From assembly GCA_964387945.1 (NCBI GenBank), contig CAYLYX010000010.1:1-64000 (forward strand): a DNA stretch of 64,000 nt, in the 5' to 3' direction. A program made the translations under genes and the position numbers. Shown here piece after piece: positions 32,851-41,663 of the stretch. This stretch comes from Parvicella sp964387945 (GTDB lineage: Bacteria; Bacteroidota; Bacteroidia; Flavobacteriales_D; Parvicellaceae). Numbering within the stretch: position 1 is the first letter of the stretch; each line of letters begins with the position of its first letter. A model generated the notes under the pieces. It saw only the letters and a list, made by a program, of their open reading frames with translations. It ran no database searches and had not been told where the DNA came from.

Positions 32851-33711
32851 CTAGCCTAATCCAACGTCAAGAGCCATCATTAAGACAAATCCTCCCATAA
32901 ATCCTAATACGGCAACATCAGAATGCTTGTCTCGCTGTGTTTCTGGAATCACCTCTTCCACGACTACATAAATCATCGCACCCGCTGCAAAAGCTAATCC
33001 GTAGGGAAGTAATGGCTCAAAAGAGGTTACCGCCCACGCACCAATAACACCTGCTACTGGCTCTACAATGGCAGATAATTGTCCGTACCAAAAGCTTTTA
33101 CGTCTGGAAACGCCCTCGCGCCTAAGTGGCATAGCTACGGCAAACCCTTCAGGAAAGTTCTGGATTCCAATTCCTAAGGCAAGAATCATAGCTTGATTGA
33201 CCATTCCTAAATCTTCTGTGGCTGCGCCAAAAACAATTCCTACTGCGAGTCCTTCGGGGATGTTATGGAGGGTAATGGCTAGTACCAATAGGGTAGTCCG
33301 ATGCCAGGTAGTTTTCGGACCCTCCGGGTTCTTAAAGTTAATATGCAAATGGGGCATTGCTTTATCCATCCCAAAAAGAAACATGGCTCCGAGCATAAAA
33401 CCGATCACCGAAGGCATAACTTTCACAAAACTTTCTCCTTCAGACATGTCAATTGCCGGCCCCAGTAAGCCAAACGCACTGGCAGCAACCATCACACCAC
33501 CTGTAAAACCGAGCATCATGTTGAGCACGCTACGGTTGAGGGTTTTAAAGAAAAATACCATTCCCGCACCCGATGCTGTAACCAACCACGTAAATGTGGT
33601 TGCAATCAAGGCGGCTAGTATGGGGTCTATCGAACCAAAGAATTCCACCAAGTCCCACCAAAGGTTGTCGTGTTGTGCTAGATCAGATTTTGTTATTGCA
33701 TCTTCTTCCAT
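32851..33711 (-). CDS. ZIP family divalent metal transporter (ZupT/GufA-like)
   Basis: 286 residues, about eight membrane spans. The two transport signatures are intact: LAITLHNIPEGLAVGIVFG (span 4, HNxPEG) and LGIGIQNFPEGFAVAMPL (span 5, QNxPEG), which hold the binuclear metal site; these are preceded by the cytoplasmic loop with MPHLHINFKNP. A late span carries YVVVEEVIPETQRDKHSD. Such carriers bring zinc or other divalent metals into the cytoplasm. The 38-residue N-terminal extension before span 1 is soluble and acidic. Monocistronic with its own promoter. Confidence 0.94.
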   Translation of the reverse strand: MEEDAITKSDLAQHDNLWWDLVEFFGSIDPILAALIATTFTWLVTASGAGMVFFFKTLNRSVLNMMLGFTGGVMVAASAFGLLGPAIDMSEGESFVKVMPSVIGFMLGAMFLFGMDKAMPHLHINFKNPEGPKTTWHRTTLLVLAITLHNIPEGLAVGIVFGAATEDLGMVNQAMILALGIGIQNFPEGFAVAMPLRREGVSRRKSFWYGQLSAIVEPVAGVIGAWAVTSFEPLLPYGLAFAAGAMIYVVVEEVIPETQRDKHSDVAVLGFMGGFVLMMALDVGLG

Positions 33712-33733
33712 CTCTCAAACTAGAAAGTTGGGT

Positions 33734-33741
33734 CAAAGTTA
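33734..33741 (-). promoter_or_regulatory. TAnnTTTG promoter element before the ZIP transporter gene
   Basis: Reads TAACTTTG on the minus strand, 22 bases before the ATG at 33711. Confidence 0.6.
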
Positions 33742-33803
33742 ATAATTTTCAACTTGATTGTTAGAGGAGTCTAATAATTGTGCAGAATAAAGCAGTAAAA
33801 CGC

Positions 33804-34118
33804 CTACTTATCCTCCTTCAAGGTGTCCGAAACAAAGAGAAAAACCACTTCGTCCTCCTTTTTCATTTTGTACGTCTCACGAGCAAACGTTTCCAGCGCA
33901 TCAGGATTAGTCGTGAGTTCAACGGTTTTCTGTTTGATGATCACAATCTCTTCCTCTTTTTGCAGGTTACTGCGAACCACCTCACTCAATTGCTTTTTAT
34001 ATTGATAAAGTCTAAACAGGTTAGTGTCTTCAAAAAAAGCAAGGATAAGTACAAGAACTAATGTTGACAACACGTACTTGTTTCTCAGGTAAGGAAGGTA
34101 TTTTTTTAACGTTTCCAA
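33804..34118 (-). CDS. FtsB/DivIC-type septum formation protein
   Basis: A 104-residue single-span division protein. One N-terminal membrane span (YVLSTLVLVLILAFF) precedes a periplasmic coiled coil (YQYKKQLSEVVRSNLQKEEE) and the conserved end NPDALETFARETYKMKKEDE, typical of FtsB/DivIC, which bridges FtsL and FtsQ/FtsI at the septum. No ATG is available. I choose TTG at 34118 because it gives ETLKKYLPYLRNKY, like homologues, and lies 21 bases after the -7 box TAACTTTG (34140-34147); an upstream TTG at 34142 lies inside that box. Confidence 0.85.
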   Translation of the reverse strand: METLKKYLPYLRNKYVLSTLVLVLILAFFEDTNLFRLYQYKKQLSEVVRSNLQKEEEIVIIKQKTVELTTNPDALETFARETYKMKKEDEVVFLFVSDTLKEDK

Positions 34119-34139
34119 AAAGAAAGATAAATCGTTTAT

Positions 34140-34147
34140 CAAAGTTA
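34140..34147 (-). promoter_or_regulatory. TAnnTTTG promoter element before the divIC-type gene
   Basis: Reads TAACTTTG on the minus strand, 21 bases before the TTG start at 34118, which it helps to fix. Confidence 0.5.
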
Positions 34148-34199
34148 ATTAAAGAGCTATCTGTATCTTAGTAAACGCTTTCGAATTTTAAACAGCTAA

Positions 34200-35225
34200 G
34201 TGTTGAGCAAGACCGATTACAAATATTCGCTGATACGAGCAATACTGCTGGAGTTGCTGTTGATTGGTCTGGGGCTATTGCTGTATACAGTATTTCCCTT
34301 TTTTCAGTTCTTTTTTCTCGGTTCGGGTAACTTTGGAATCCACCCTTCGGGCTTTTTGATTGGGAACGGACTTTATTTTCTGGCCTTGGTTTATGCACTT
34401 GTACTGCCAGTTGTATTCCATCGATACCAAAAGGATGGAAAAACACCTAAGTCTACAATAGTATTTGAGAAGTTAAAGACTCGTGCATTTGACAAGGAAT
34501 TTTGGTTTTGTCTTCGGATCTTCGTTCTCAAGTTTTTGTTTATTCCCTTGATGTATTTGGGAGCCATTTACTTTGGAGAAATCGCCTTTGTAAAACTCTT
34601 TAGTCTTCACCGGTTGGATGCATCCAATTGGACACTGGTCGACTGGATCAATAAGTACATTTTCGGAAGTTTTATCCATTGGATGATGACCATTGTTTTG
34701 GTGGTGTATGCTTTCGGCTATTGTGTTGAGAGCGATCTGCTAGAAAATAACATTAAGTCGGTAGATAACACCGTGATGGGGTGGGCGGTTACGATCATTT
34801 GTTATGCTCCCATTTATCCTTTGGTTTTTTATGTTATTCCCATGGGAGCGCAGGATTTTGCTTTTTTCAAGAATCACGAAATTACGGCCATTGTTAGGAT
34901 TATCCTGTTGCTCATTGTGGCATTTAAAGTTTGGTCAATCTTTGTGTTGGGTACCAAGTCATCCAACCTTACCAATAGAGGGATCGTTACGAAGGGGCCT
35001 TACCGATGGGTGCGTCACCCGCATTATTTATCCAAAGTGATGGTATGGTGGATAGGTGTCATCCCTTCCTTGATCGAAAACTATTGGTTGATTGGTGGAA
35101 TGATCTTTTGGACGACCATTTATGTGCTCAGAGGATTAACGGAGGAACAGCATCTAAAACGAGATCCGGAATACGTAGCTTATATGAATAAAGTTAAATG
35201 GCGGTTTGTTCCAGGCGTATTTTGA
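34200..35225 (+). CDS. ICMT-like (isoprenylcysteine methyltransferase family) membrane protein
   Basis: 341 residues with roughly eight membrane spans. The last 130 residues fit the isoprenylcysteine/phospholipid methyltransferase fold: NRGIVTKGPYRWVRHPHYLS (the GPYxxxRHPxY SAM-binding signature), then a span, then RGLTEEQHLKRDPEYVAYMN with the conserved EE. The N-terminal half is an additional multi-span region I do not recognise. No protein prenylation is known in these bacteria, so the methyl acceptor (lipid, quinone or other) is unknown. An in-frame stop directly precedes GTG 34200, so the start is GTG or the TTG after it. The next gene overlaps by one base. Confidence 0.83.
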   Translation: MLSKTDYKYSLIRAILLELLLIGLGLLLYTVFPFFQFFFLGSGNFGIHPSGFLIGNGLYFLALVYALVLPVVFHRYQKDGKTPKSTIVFEKLKTRAFDKEFWFCLRIFVLKFLFIPLMYLGAIYFGEIAFVKLFSLHRLDASNWTLVDWINKYIFGSFIHWMMTIVLVVYAFGYCVESDLLENNIKSVDNTVMGWAVTIICYAPIYPLVFYVIPMGAQDFAFFKNHEITAIVRIILLLIVAFKVWSIFVLGTKSSNLTNRGIVTKGPYRWVRHPHYLSKVMVWWIGVIPSLIENYWLIGGMIFWTTIYVLRGLTEEQHLKRDPEYVAYMNKVKWRFVPGVF

Positions 35226-35596
35226 TGAAGTTAGTCTTTGTCTATAACGTGAACAGTGATCCAGTTTCTTTGTTGCTGGATGGAGCGCACAAAGTTTTTT
35301 CACCCAGTACGTATGATTGTGACTTGTGCGCTATCACGTATAGCAATTTGGGTGAACGAAAAGCTTGGAAAACCTATCGCAAGAAGCACCGCATGTCATT
35401 TGAATTCATTTACAAAAATCAAATGATCGAAAGATATGGTTTATCTGATAATTGTCCGCTCATTTTGAAGGTAGAAACGGGTACTTCTCCAGAGGTGTTT
35501 GTATCCCGTGATGAGTTTAAACGAATCACTACTCCAGCAGAACTGATTTCTTTGATCGACAAAAAACTAGGGAATGGTAGCGCTGAGTTAGCGTAA
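35225..35596 (+). CDS. Small conserved protein with CxxC motif, unknown function
   Basis: 123 residues from ATG 35225 (TGATG overlap with the methyltransferase stop). The start MKLVFVYNVNSDPVSLLLDG, the motif FSPSTYDCDLCAITYSNLGE and ...WKTYRKKH are distinctive and seem conserved in Bacteroidota from memory; some homologues carry the label GTPase, but no P-loop is present. The CDLC could bind a metal or act in thiol exchange, and a thioredoxin-like reading (VFVYN strand, CxxC, later VFVSRDEF) is possible but unproven. Coupling to the ICMT-like gene suggests joint function. Confidence 0.75.
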   Translation: MKLVFVYNVNSDPVSLLLDGAHKVFSPSTYDCDLCAITYSNLGERKAWKTYRKKHRMSFEFIYKNQMIERYGLSDNCPLILKVETGTSPEVFVSRDEFKRITTPAELISLIDKKLGNGSAELA

Positions 35597-35634
35597 GCGA
35601 TCCTACTCATTCATTTATTGATTAACTTTACGAC

Positions 35635-36987
35635 ATGAAGTTTTGGATGCCCATACTTTTATTGTGCTGTTCTTTAGGCTGGTCTCAAGAAGGAAATTGG
35701 AACGTCTATGAATTGGCGCAGTGGTCGGATTCTATGCAGCAAGTTTGGTATCAGGGCACGGCCTATAACGAAGTTTGGGGCTTTGTTCAGGATGGACAAG
35801 AATATGCCGTAATTGGTTCTGCAGATGGAACTAACATTGTGAAAATAGAAGATGATAATTCATTGACTAGGGTTCAATTTATTCAAGGGAGAGAACTTTC
35901 AGCCATTCATAGAGATTATCACGATTATAATGGTTATCTGTATGGTGTTTGCGATCAGGGAAAAAGTACATTGCGTGTATACGACTTGAGTTACTTACCC
36001 GACTCGGTGCACATGGTGTATGACGATAGCTCTTTGATTGCTCGATGTCATAACATTTTTATCGATTCCAGTTCAGGAATACTGTATGCCTGTGGTGTAA
36101 CCTACGGCACTTTTGATAGTCCGATGAGGTTGTTGTCTTTGGCAGATCCTGAAAATCCACAATTGATCTATGATTACGAGTTTGTGGATTACGTGCACGA
36201 TGTTTTTGTGCGCAACGATTCAGCCTATATCAATGCAGCTTTTGAAGGGTTGCGAGTGGCAGATTTTTCAATACCTACCATGCCCATAGCTTTGGGGAGT
36301 TTGGAGTTCTATCCAGATAAAGGTTATAATCATAGCGGTTGGCTAAGCGAAGATGGAAAGACCTATGTGATGTGTGATGAAACTGAAGCCATGCGATTCA
36401 AAGTGTTAGACGTAAGTGATTTATCGGACATTCAGGTAACAAGCTTAGCCAAGCCTCCCAGCTATGAGCGGACGCTTCCACATAATGTAATGCTCAAGGA
36501 TGGGATTGCTTATTTTTCATATTACGCAGATGGCTTGCAAGTTTATGATGTGCGAGACCCGAGCGATATTAGTAGGATAGGATATTATGATACCTACCCG
36601 GACGATACGATCAGTTTTCATGGAGCCTGGGGCGTGTATGCCTTTCTACCCTCCAAGCGGCTGTTAGTGTCTGATCGAAAATATGGACTTCATTTAATGG
36701 GATATGAGGCACCACCCAAGTTAACAAGCACTTCTTTTGAATATAATCTTTATCCTAACGTTGTGACACAAGGATATACCTATTTCTACAAAGACCATTC
36801 AGGGATTGTAGATTACAATCTTGAAATTTACGATTCAAAAGGTGCACTGGTCGAGATCCTCCATGGAGATACAGATTACCTGAAAATAGAAACTACCGAT
36901 TACCGTGCTGGAATCTACCTGTTTAAGTACGTGAACTTGTCGTCAGATCAAATAGGTGTTGGTAAATTTATGGTGCAGAACCTATAG
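35635..36987 (+). CDS. Choice-of-anchor-B type LVIVD-repeat protein with T9SS sorting domain
   Basis: 450 residues with signal peptide (MKFWMPILLLCCSLGWSQ). The body is a beta-propeller of LVIVD-like repeats (VWGFVQDGQEYAVIGSADGT, VFVRNDSAYINAAFEGLRVA, DGLQVYDVRDPSDISRIGYY), as in choice-of-anchor-B proteins. The final 75 residues (FEYNLYPNVVTQGYTYFYKD through GKFMVQNL) form a type A T9SS sorting domain, so the protein should be exported and surface-anchored or released. Ligand or role unknown. Its stop is one base before the alkyltransferase-like gene. Confidence 0.87.
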   Translation: MKFWMPILLLCCSLGWSQEGNWNVYELAQWSDSMQQVWYQGTAYNEVWGFVQDGQEYAVIGSADGTNIVKIEDDNSLTRVQFIQGRELSAIHRDYHDYNGYLYGVCDQGKSTLRVYDLSYLPDSVHMVYDDSSLIARCHNIFIDSSSGILYACGVTYGTFDSPMRLLSLADPENPQLIYDYEFVDYVHDVFVRNDSAYINAAFEGLRVADFSIPTMPIALGSLEFYPDKGYNHSGWLSEDGKTYVMCDETEAMRFKVLDVSDLSDIQVTSLAKPPSYERTLPHNVMLKDGIAYFSYYADGLQVYDVRDPSDISRIGYYDTYPDDTISFHGAWGVYAFLPSKRLLVSDRKYGLHLMGYEAPPKLTSTSFEYNLYPNVVTQGYTYFYKDHSGIVDYNLEIYDSKGALVEILHGDTDYLKIETTDYRAGIYLFKYVNLSSDQIGVGKFMVQNL

Positions 36988-36988
36988 T

Positions 36989-37327
36989 ATGAAGCCAGAA
37001 ACATTTACTTTTTTTCAGAATGTGCACGATGTAGTTCGATTGATTCCCAAAGGACGGGTAACGAGTTATGGCGCCATAGCAAAATACCTGAGCTCACCTC
37101 GGTCGTCTCGTATGGTTGGTTATGCGATGAACGCTGTAGCTGGAGATAAATCGATTCCGGCTCATCGGGTAGTTAATCGAATGGGAATGCTGACCGGAAA
37201 AATGCACTTTCAGACACCTAATGCAATGCAAGAAGCATTAGAAAAAGAAGGTGTAAAAGTAAAAGGTGATCAAATTGTTGATTTTGAAACGCTTTTTTGG
37301 GATCCGGCAATAGAACTGGCGTTGTAG
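36989..37327 (+). CDS. Alkyltransferase-like protein (MGMT family without active-site Cys)
   Basis: 112 residues from ATG 36989, the size of ATL proteins. The MGMT C-terminal DNA-binding domain is clear: FTFFQNVHDVVRLIPKGRVT (helix leading into the HTH), SYGAIAKYLSSPRSSRMVGY with the Arg finger, and the active-site loop IPAHRVVNRMGMLTG. The acceptor Cys of PCHR is Ala58 here, so it cannot transfer alkyl groups; ATLs instead bind O6-alkylguanine and hand the lesion to nucleotide excision repair. The closely preceding T9SS gene is functionally unrelated. No frameshift or decay is visible. Confidence 0.92.
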   Translation: MKPETFTFFQNVHDVVRLIPKGRVTSYGAIAKYLSSPRSSRMVGYAMNAVAGDKSIPAHRVVNRMGMLTGKMHFQTPNAMQEALEKEGVKVKGDQIVDFETLFWDPAIELAL

Positions 37328-37430
37328 CTCAGAGCAAGGGTAGAGAGTGATTTGAAGTTTTCAAAGTTATCAATAAAGCGAAGTTCATCCTTCTTTTCAA
37401 CATTGTGTTATAAGATAAACAGCAATAGTC

Positions 37431-37438
37431 TATATTTG
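37431..37438 (+). promoter_or_regulatory. TAnnTTTG promoter element before the PCMD/TonB receptor operon
   Basis: Exact TATATTTG, 19 bases before the ATG at 37458. Confidence 0.6.
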
Positions 37439-37457
37439 CCTTGTTATTACACACATT

Positions 37458-38393
37458 ATGAAAAGATATTTACTTTATTTTTTGCTAGTGGCAGCAGGAA
37501 GCACGGTTGCCCAGCAGCAGTTTGAGAATGCAGGTTTTGAAAACTGGGAGGATGCCGGAACAGTAGAAGATGAGCCAGTTGATTGGAGTTCGATTAAGAC
37601 CAGTGATGTGCCTTCGCTCAATACCTTCGCACCTCAGGTTTGGGACAAATCAACAGATGCGCATACAGGTTCGTATAGCCTAATGGTAGAGAATAAGTCT
37701 TCTTTTGGGATAGTCGCAAACGGAATTGTATCGAATGGGAGGATTCATGCCGATACAGACCCAGAGGAAGGTTATGTTTTTACGGATGGTTCGGACGCTA
37801 GATGGAATACTTCATTTACCTCAAGACCTGATAGTTTGGTAGGATGGTATAAATATGAGCCATCAGGCAGTGATCATGGAAAAGTTGATGTTATCCTACA
37901 CAAAGCCTCAAGTTTTGATTTTCCAGGTGATGAAAATGGTCCCAATCAAGTTGGACGAGCGAGGTTTAACATGCCGAATGCAACCATCTCTTCTTGGACA
38001 AGATTTTCAGTGCCCTTTAACTATTCTTCAACCGATGCACCAGAATACATTTTGGCCGTATTGACAAGTGGAGACAGTACGCAAGCAGTGAATGGAAGTA
38101 TTGCCTATTTCGATGATCTAGAATTGATTTACAGTCCAACGAATATTGAAGAGGTTAGTGCAAATGACTTGAGTGTTTCAACACTAGAGAATGGACTTAA
38201 GTTGTGGGCACAAGAGGGTTGGAATGATAACATAAAAGTTGAATTGGTCGATCTTCAGGGAAGAACAGTGTCTAACAATACATGGCAGACCTCTTCAACT
38301 ATGATTTGGAATTTGAGTGAATTAAGCGGGATTTATTTGTTGAAGTACTACATCGATAACCGCATCATTACCAAAAAGGTGTTTGTTCAATGA
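37458..38393 (+). CDS. PCMD-domain protein with T9SS sorting domain
   Basis: 311 residues with signal peptide (MKRYLLYFLLVAAGSTVAQ). The start FENAGFENWEDAGTVEDEPV, followed by ...DWSS and ...AHTGSYSLMVENKS, fits the putative carbohydrate metabolism (PCMD) beta-sandwich domain of Bacteroidota surface proteins, about residues 20-230. The last 75 residues (LSVSTLENGLKLWAQEG, VELVDLQGRTVSN, LSGIYLLKYYIDNRIITKKV) are a type A T9SS sorting domain. The TonB receptor gene begins 5 bases after the stop, so the exported protein probably presents a ligand to that receptor. Confidence 0.85.
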   Translation: MKRYLLYFLLVAAGSTVAQQQFENAGFENWEDAGTVEDEPVDWSSIKTSDVPSLNTFAPQVWDKSTDAHTGSYSLMVENKSSFGIVANGIVSNGRIHADTDPEEGYVFTDGSDARWNTSFTSRPDSLVGWYKYEPSGSDHGKVDVILHKASSFDFPGDENGPNQVGRARFNMPNATISSWTRFSVPFNYSSTDAPEYILAVLTSGDSTQAVNGSIAYFDDLELIYSPTNIEEVSANDLSVSTLENGLKLWAQEGWNDNIKVELVDLQGRTVSNNTWQTSSTMIWNLSELSGIYLLKYYIDNRIITKKVFVQ

Positions 38394-38398
38394 TCTAA

Positions 38399-40792
38399 AT
38401 GAAGCTTTGGTTTGTCATATTGTGTTTGTTGAGCGGGAACTTGATTGCCCAACAAAAAGGTGTTTTCAAAGGAACCGTCAAGGAGGGTGATGAACCCATA
38501 ATTGGCGCTAATGTTCAGTTGGCTTCTGATAAATCCAAGGGAGCATCGACTAACTTTGATGGCGAATTTGCTTTTGAATGTCCAGCGGGAGTGCACCAGT
38601 TTATTGTCTCTTTTGTAGGGATGCAAACGGATACAATTGAGATTGAAATTCTAGCTGACGAAATTACCACGCGAAACATATTACTCTATCCAGACAATGA
38701 GTTGCTGAGAGCGGTGGATGTGAAAGTGGGGAAGTTTGACAAGGATATCAAAGACATGACCATCTCGATGGAGGTGATTCGTCCCGCGTTGATTGAAAAC
38801 AAAAACACAAGGTCCATTGAGACCGTATTGGATCAAACGCCTGGTTTGAATATTATGGATGGTGAACCTCAGATTAGAGGTGGAAGTGGGTTTACCTTCG
38901 GTGTGGGGAGTAAGGTAGCCGTTTTGGTAGACGACATGCCCATGTTATCTGGAGATGCCGGACGACCAGAATGGGGATTCATACCCGTAGAAAATATTGA
39001 GCAGATAGAAGTGATTAAGGGAGCAGCATCGGTTTTGTCTGGTGCGTCTGCGTTGAGTGGAGCTATCCATATCAAAACAGCCGAACCAGGAGTTAAGCCG
39101 TTGACTAAAATTAACATGTATTCGGGTTTTTATTCTCAGCCTCAAAACGATTCGGCACTGTGGTGGAGTGATTATCCATACATTCATGGAGCAAACTTTT
39201 TGCATACCCGAAAAATCAAGCAATTGGACTTAACCGTAGGAGGTTTGGTCAATTTTGATCATGGTTATTTAGGTGCTCCGCAACCGGGAGAATTTGTCAT
39301 TGATACAGTGACTAACTTCACCGATGATCAAATGAAATCGCAGAAAGGAAGATTGAACATTGGTTTGCGCTATCATCCTAAGAAAATGGAGCGTTTAACG
39401 TTTGGACTTAACGCTAATGCGATGTACAACAGCACCAACATGACGTTAGCGTGGTTGGATGATACTTCTGGTATTTATAGGGCATATCCGGGAGGTGTTA
39501 TTTTACAAAAACAAACGATTTTTAATATCGATCCGTATGTGAACTACTTCACCAAGAGTGGAATGAAACATTCGGTAAAGGCTAGGTGGTTGAGCACAGC
39601 CAATGAAATGAGTGCGAATCAATCCAATTTTAGTGATGTTTACTTTGCCGATTATCAATTCAAACATACGTTCAAAAAGTTCAAGGACTTAGAGTTTATC
39701 GCAGGAACATCAACGACTCAAACACATTCTTTTTCAGAAATCTTTATTGCGAGTGGAGACAGTACCAACACATTGTCTAATTACAGTGGTTACTTGCAAA
39801 TCGAGAAAACTATTTTCGAAAGAGTTAACCTTTCCTTTGGCTTTAGAGGAGAGGGATATATCTTGAACGATACCATCTCAAACGGTGCGACAATTCTTAG
39901 AGCTGGGTTAAACTACAAACTAACCGAAGGTACCAATGTAAGAGCTTCTTACGGACAAGGATACCGATATCCGACTATCGCTGAGCGATTTATCCGAACA
40001 AAAGTAGGAACGTTTGGCGTTTTTGATAATCCTGATTTACTACCAGAGACGAGCTGGAACATAGAGGCTGGCTTCCGTCAAGGTTATAAATTCGGAGAAT
40101 TCAAAGGTTATGTAGATGTGGCAGTATTCAAACAACATTATGAGAATACCATTGAATACCTCTTTGGTTTTTGGGATCCTACCTTCGAGTTTGCTTTAGC
40201 TGGGTTTAAATTCCTCAACACAGGAGCTTCTCAGGTAGTAGGAGTAGATGCTTCGATGGCAGGTATGTATGAAAACAAGAAGAAATCTGGGTTTACGTTT
40301 ATCGCAGGATACAATTACATATTGCCAACCACACTTGAACCAGATCAGGTTTTTGCAGAAGATTTTAGACCAGGAGGTAATGGTGAGTTTAGCTACAATA
40401 CAACCAGCTTTGATTCATCTCACCGAATTCTAAAATATCGTTTTTTGCATACGTTCAAAGTGGACGTGGAGTACAAGTTTAGAAAGAAGTTGTCCATTGG
40501 AGGAAGCGCAAGATATTTTAGTAGAATTGAAAATTTAGATCGAGCAATTATCGATTTTGAGGAAGTTACAGAAAACTCTGGTGGATCGCTTCAAGGGATT
40601 CGTTACATCGATTTTTATGAAAATCACAACACCGGAAACCTGATCTTTGACACACGTGTTTCCTATACGTTTAAGGAAAAATATAAGGCAGCAGTTGTTG
40701 TTTCAAACCTCACGAACAAGACCTATTCATTGCGCCCGCTAAAAGTAGAGCCGTTGCGAACCGTGATGTTGCAATTATCGGCAAAAATCTAG
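38399..40792 (+). CDS. TonB-dependent receptor with carboxypeptidase-regulatory-like N-domain
   Basis: 797 residues: signal peptide (MKLWFVILCLLSGNLIAQQ), a CarboxypepD_reg-like domain (residues 20-110, VFKGTVKEGDEPIIGANVQL), a plug at about 115-230 (VLDQTPGLNIMDGEPQIRGG, VAVLVDDMPMLSGDAG, IEVIKGAASVLSGASALSGA) and a 22-strand barrel ending in VMLQLSAKI. It resembles siderophore/vitamin-type receptors (MRASYGQGYRYPTIAERFI region) more than SusC, and no SusD partner is present. It imports a TonB-driven ligand across the outer membrane; the co-encoded PCMD protein may deliver it. Ligand unknown. Confidence 0.95.
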   Translation: MKLWFVILCLLSGNLIAQQKGVFKGTVKEGDEPIIGANVQLASDKSKGASTNFDGEFAFECPAGVHQFIVSFVGMQTDTIEIEILADEITTRNILLYPDNELLRAVDVKVGKFDKDIKDMTISMEVIRPALIENKNTRSIETVLDQTPGLNIMDGEPQIRGGSGFTFGVGSKVAVLVDDMPMLSGDAGRPEWGFIPVENIEQIEVIKGAASVLSGASALSGAIHIKTAEPGVKPLTKINMYSGFYSQPQNDSALWWSDYPYIHGANFLHTRKIKQLDLTVGGLVNFDHGYLGAPQPGEFVIDTVTNFTDDQMKSQKGRLNIGLRYHPKKMERLTFGLNANAMYNSTNMTLAWLDDTSGIYRAYPGGVILQKQTIFNIDPYVNYFTKSGMKHSVKARWLSTANEMSANQSNFSDVYFADYQFKHTFKKFKDLEFIAGTSTTQTHSFSEIFIASGDSTNTLSNYSGYLQIEKTIFERVNLSFGFRGEGYILNDTISNGATILRAGLNYKLTEGTNVRASYGQGYRYPTIAERFIRTKVGTFGVFDNPDLLPETSWNIEAGFRQGYKFGEFKGYVDVAVFKQHYENTIEYLFGFWDPTFEFALAGFKFLNTGASQVVGVDASMAGMYENKKKSGFTFIAGYNYILPTTLEPDQVFAEDFRPGGNGEFSYNTTSFDSSHRILKYRFLHTFKVDVEYKFRKKLSIGGSARYFSRIENLDRAIIDFEEVTENSGGSLQGIRYIDFYENHNTGNLIFDTRVSYTFKEKYKAAVVVSNLTNKTYSLRPLKVEPLRTVMLQLSAKI

Positions 40793-40916
40793 TGTTTAGA
40801 TTCGCTGATTTTAAGGTTTTTTGTCCTCAGGTGTAACCTAAATAACATTTTGTAGTTAAAGAATTCGAAAGAGAAAACAATCCATTTATCATTTATTTTG
40901 ATATATTCGCACACCG

Positions 40917-41663
40917 ATGAAGACTTTGACCTACATAGCCTTGACGTTAATTCTTTGCTCGTTTACGTATAATCGTACTCATTTTTTGAATACTGTAAAC
41001 CCTCCTTCAGAAGAGAAAATATTACTCGACTTGGGGTCTTTTGCAGAGGATTCATACAATCATTTAGGAACGAAAGACTTATTCTTTAAACCCTACAACA
41101 TGGCATTGAGAGGATACTTTCAATTGCTTTCAAAGGATAAATTGAGAAACCCAGATTATCTAACAATTGTGGACATGACCAAGAGTTCCAATGATGAGCG
41201 TATGTTTATTATTGATACGCATACGTGGCAAGTGGTTCATACTAGCTTAGTAGCTCACGGCATGGAAACGGGAGATGAGTTTGCACAGGACTTCAGCAAT
41301 GTGGAGCACAGTCATCAAAGTAGCCTTGGTTTTTTCTTGACAGGAGAAGTTTATAACGGAAAGCACGACATGAGCTTGAAGTTAGATGGCTTAGAATATT
41401 CAAACGATAAAGCGAGAGAAAGAGGTGTTGTGGTGCACGCTGCAGATTACGTAGGTTATGACTACATCAAAGAAAATGGAAGGTTGGGAAGAAGTTACGG
41501 ATGTCCAGCTTTACCTCATGTTGGATACGAGTCTGTAGTAGAAAAAATTAAGGATGGAAGTTGCTTCTTTATCTACTATCCTCAAAAAGAGTATTTGAAA
41601 AAATCAAAGTTCGTGAACGCAATCGTAGATGTGCAATTGACGTGTGAAGGCGAATTGGGATAA
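40917..41663 (+). CDS. Murein L,D-transpeptidase catalytic domain family protein (YkuD_2)
   Basis: 248 residues with a signal peptide (MKTLTYIALTLILCSFT). YkuD_2-type domain: MFIIDTHTWQVVHTSLVAHG, DEFAQDFSNVEHSHQSSLGF, RGVVVHAADYVGYDYIKENG (conserved His174) and GRLGRSYGCPALP with catalytic Cys196. Such enzymes are thought to cross-link peptidoglycan or attach proteins to it in the periplasm. A near-consensus box (TATATTCG at 40902-40909) lies only 7 bases before the ATG. The stop codon abuts the stop of the convergent gene with no base between. Confidence 0.93.
   Translation: MKTLTYIALTLILCSFTYNRTHFLNTVNPPSEEKILLDLGSFAEDSYNHLGTKDLFFKPYNMALRGYFQLLSKDKLRNPDYLTIVDMTKSSNDERMFIIDTHTWQVVHTSLVAHGMETGDEFAQDFSNVEHSHQSSLGFFLTGEVYNGKHDMSLKLDGLEYSNDKARERGVVVHAADYVGYDYIKENGRLGRSYGCPALPHVGYESVVEKIKDGSCFFIYYPQKEYLKKSKFVNAIVDVQLTCEGELG

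Noticed and set aside
40902..40909. TATATTCG before the YkuD_2 gene as a promoter
   Set aside because: One mismatch to consensus and only 7 bases before the ATG; kept as a note in the gene entry, not as a feature.
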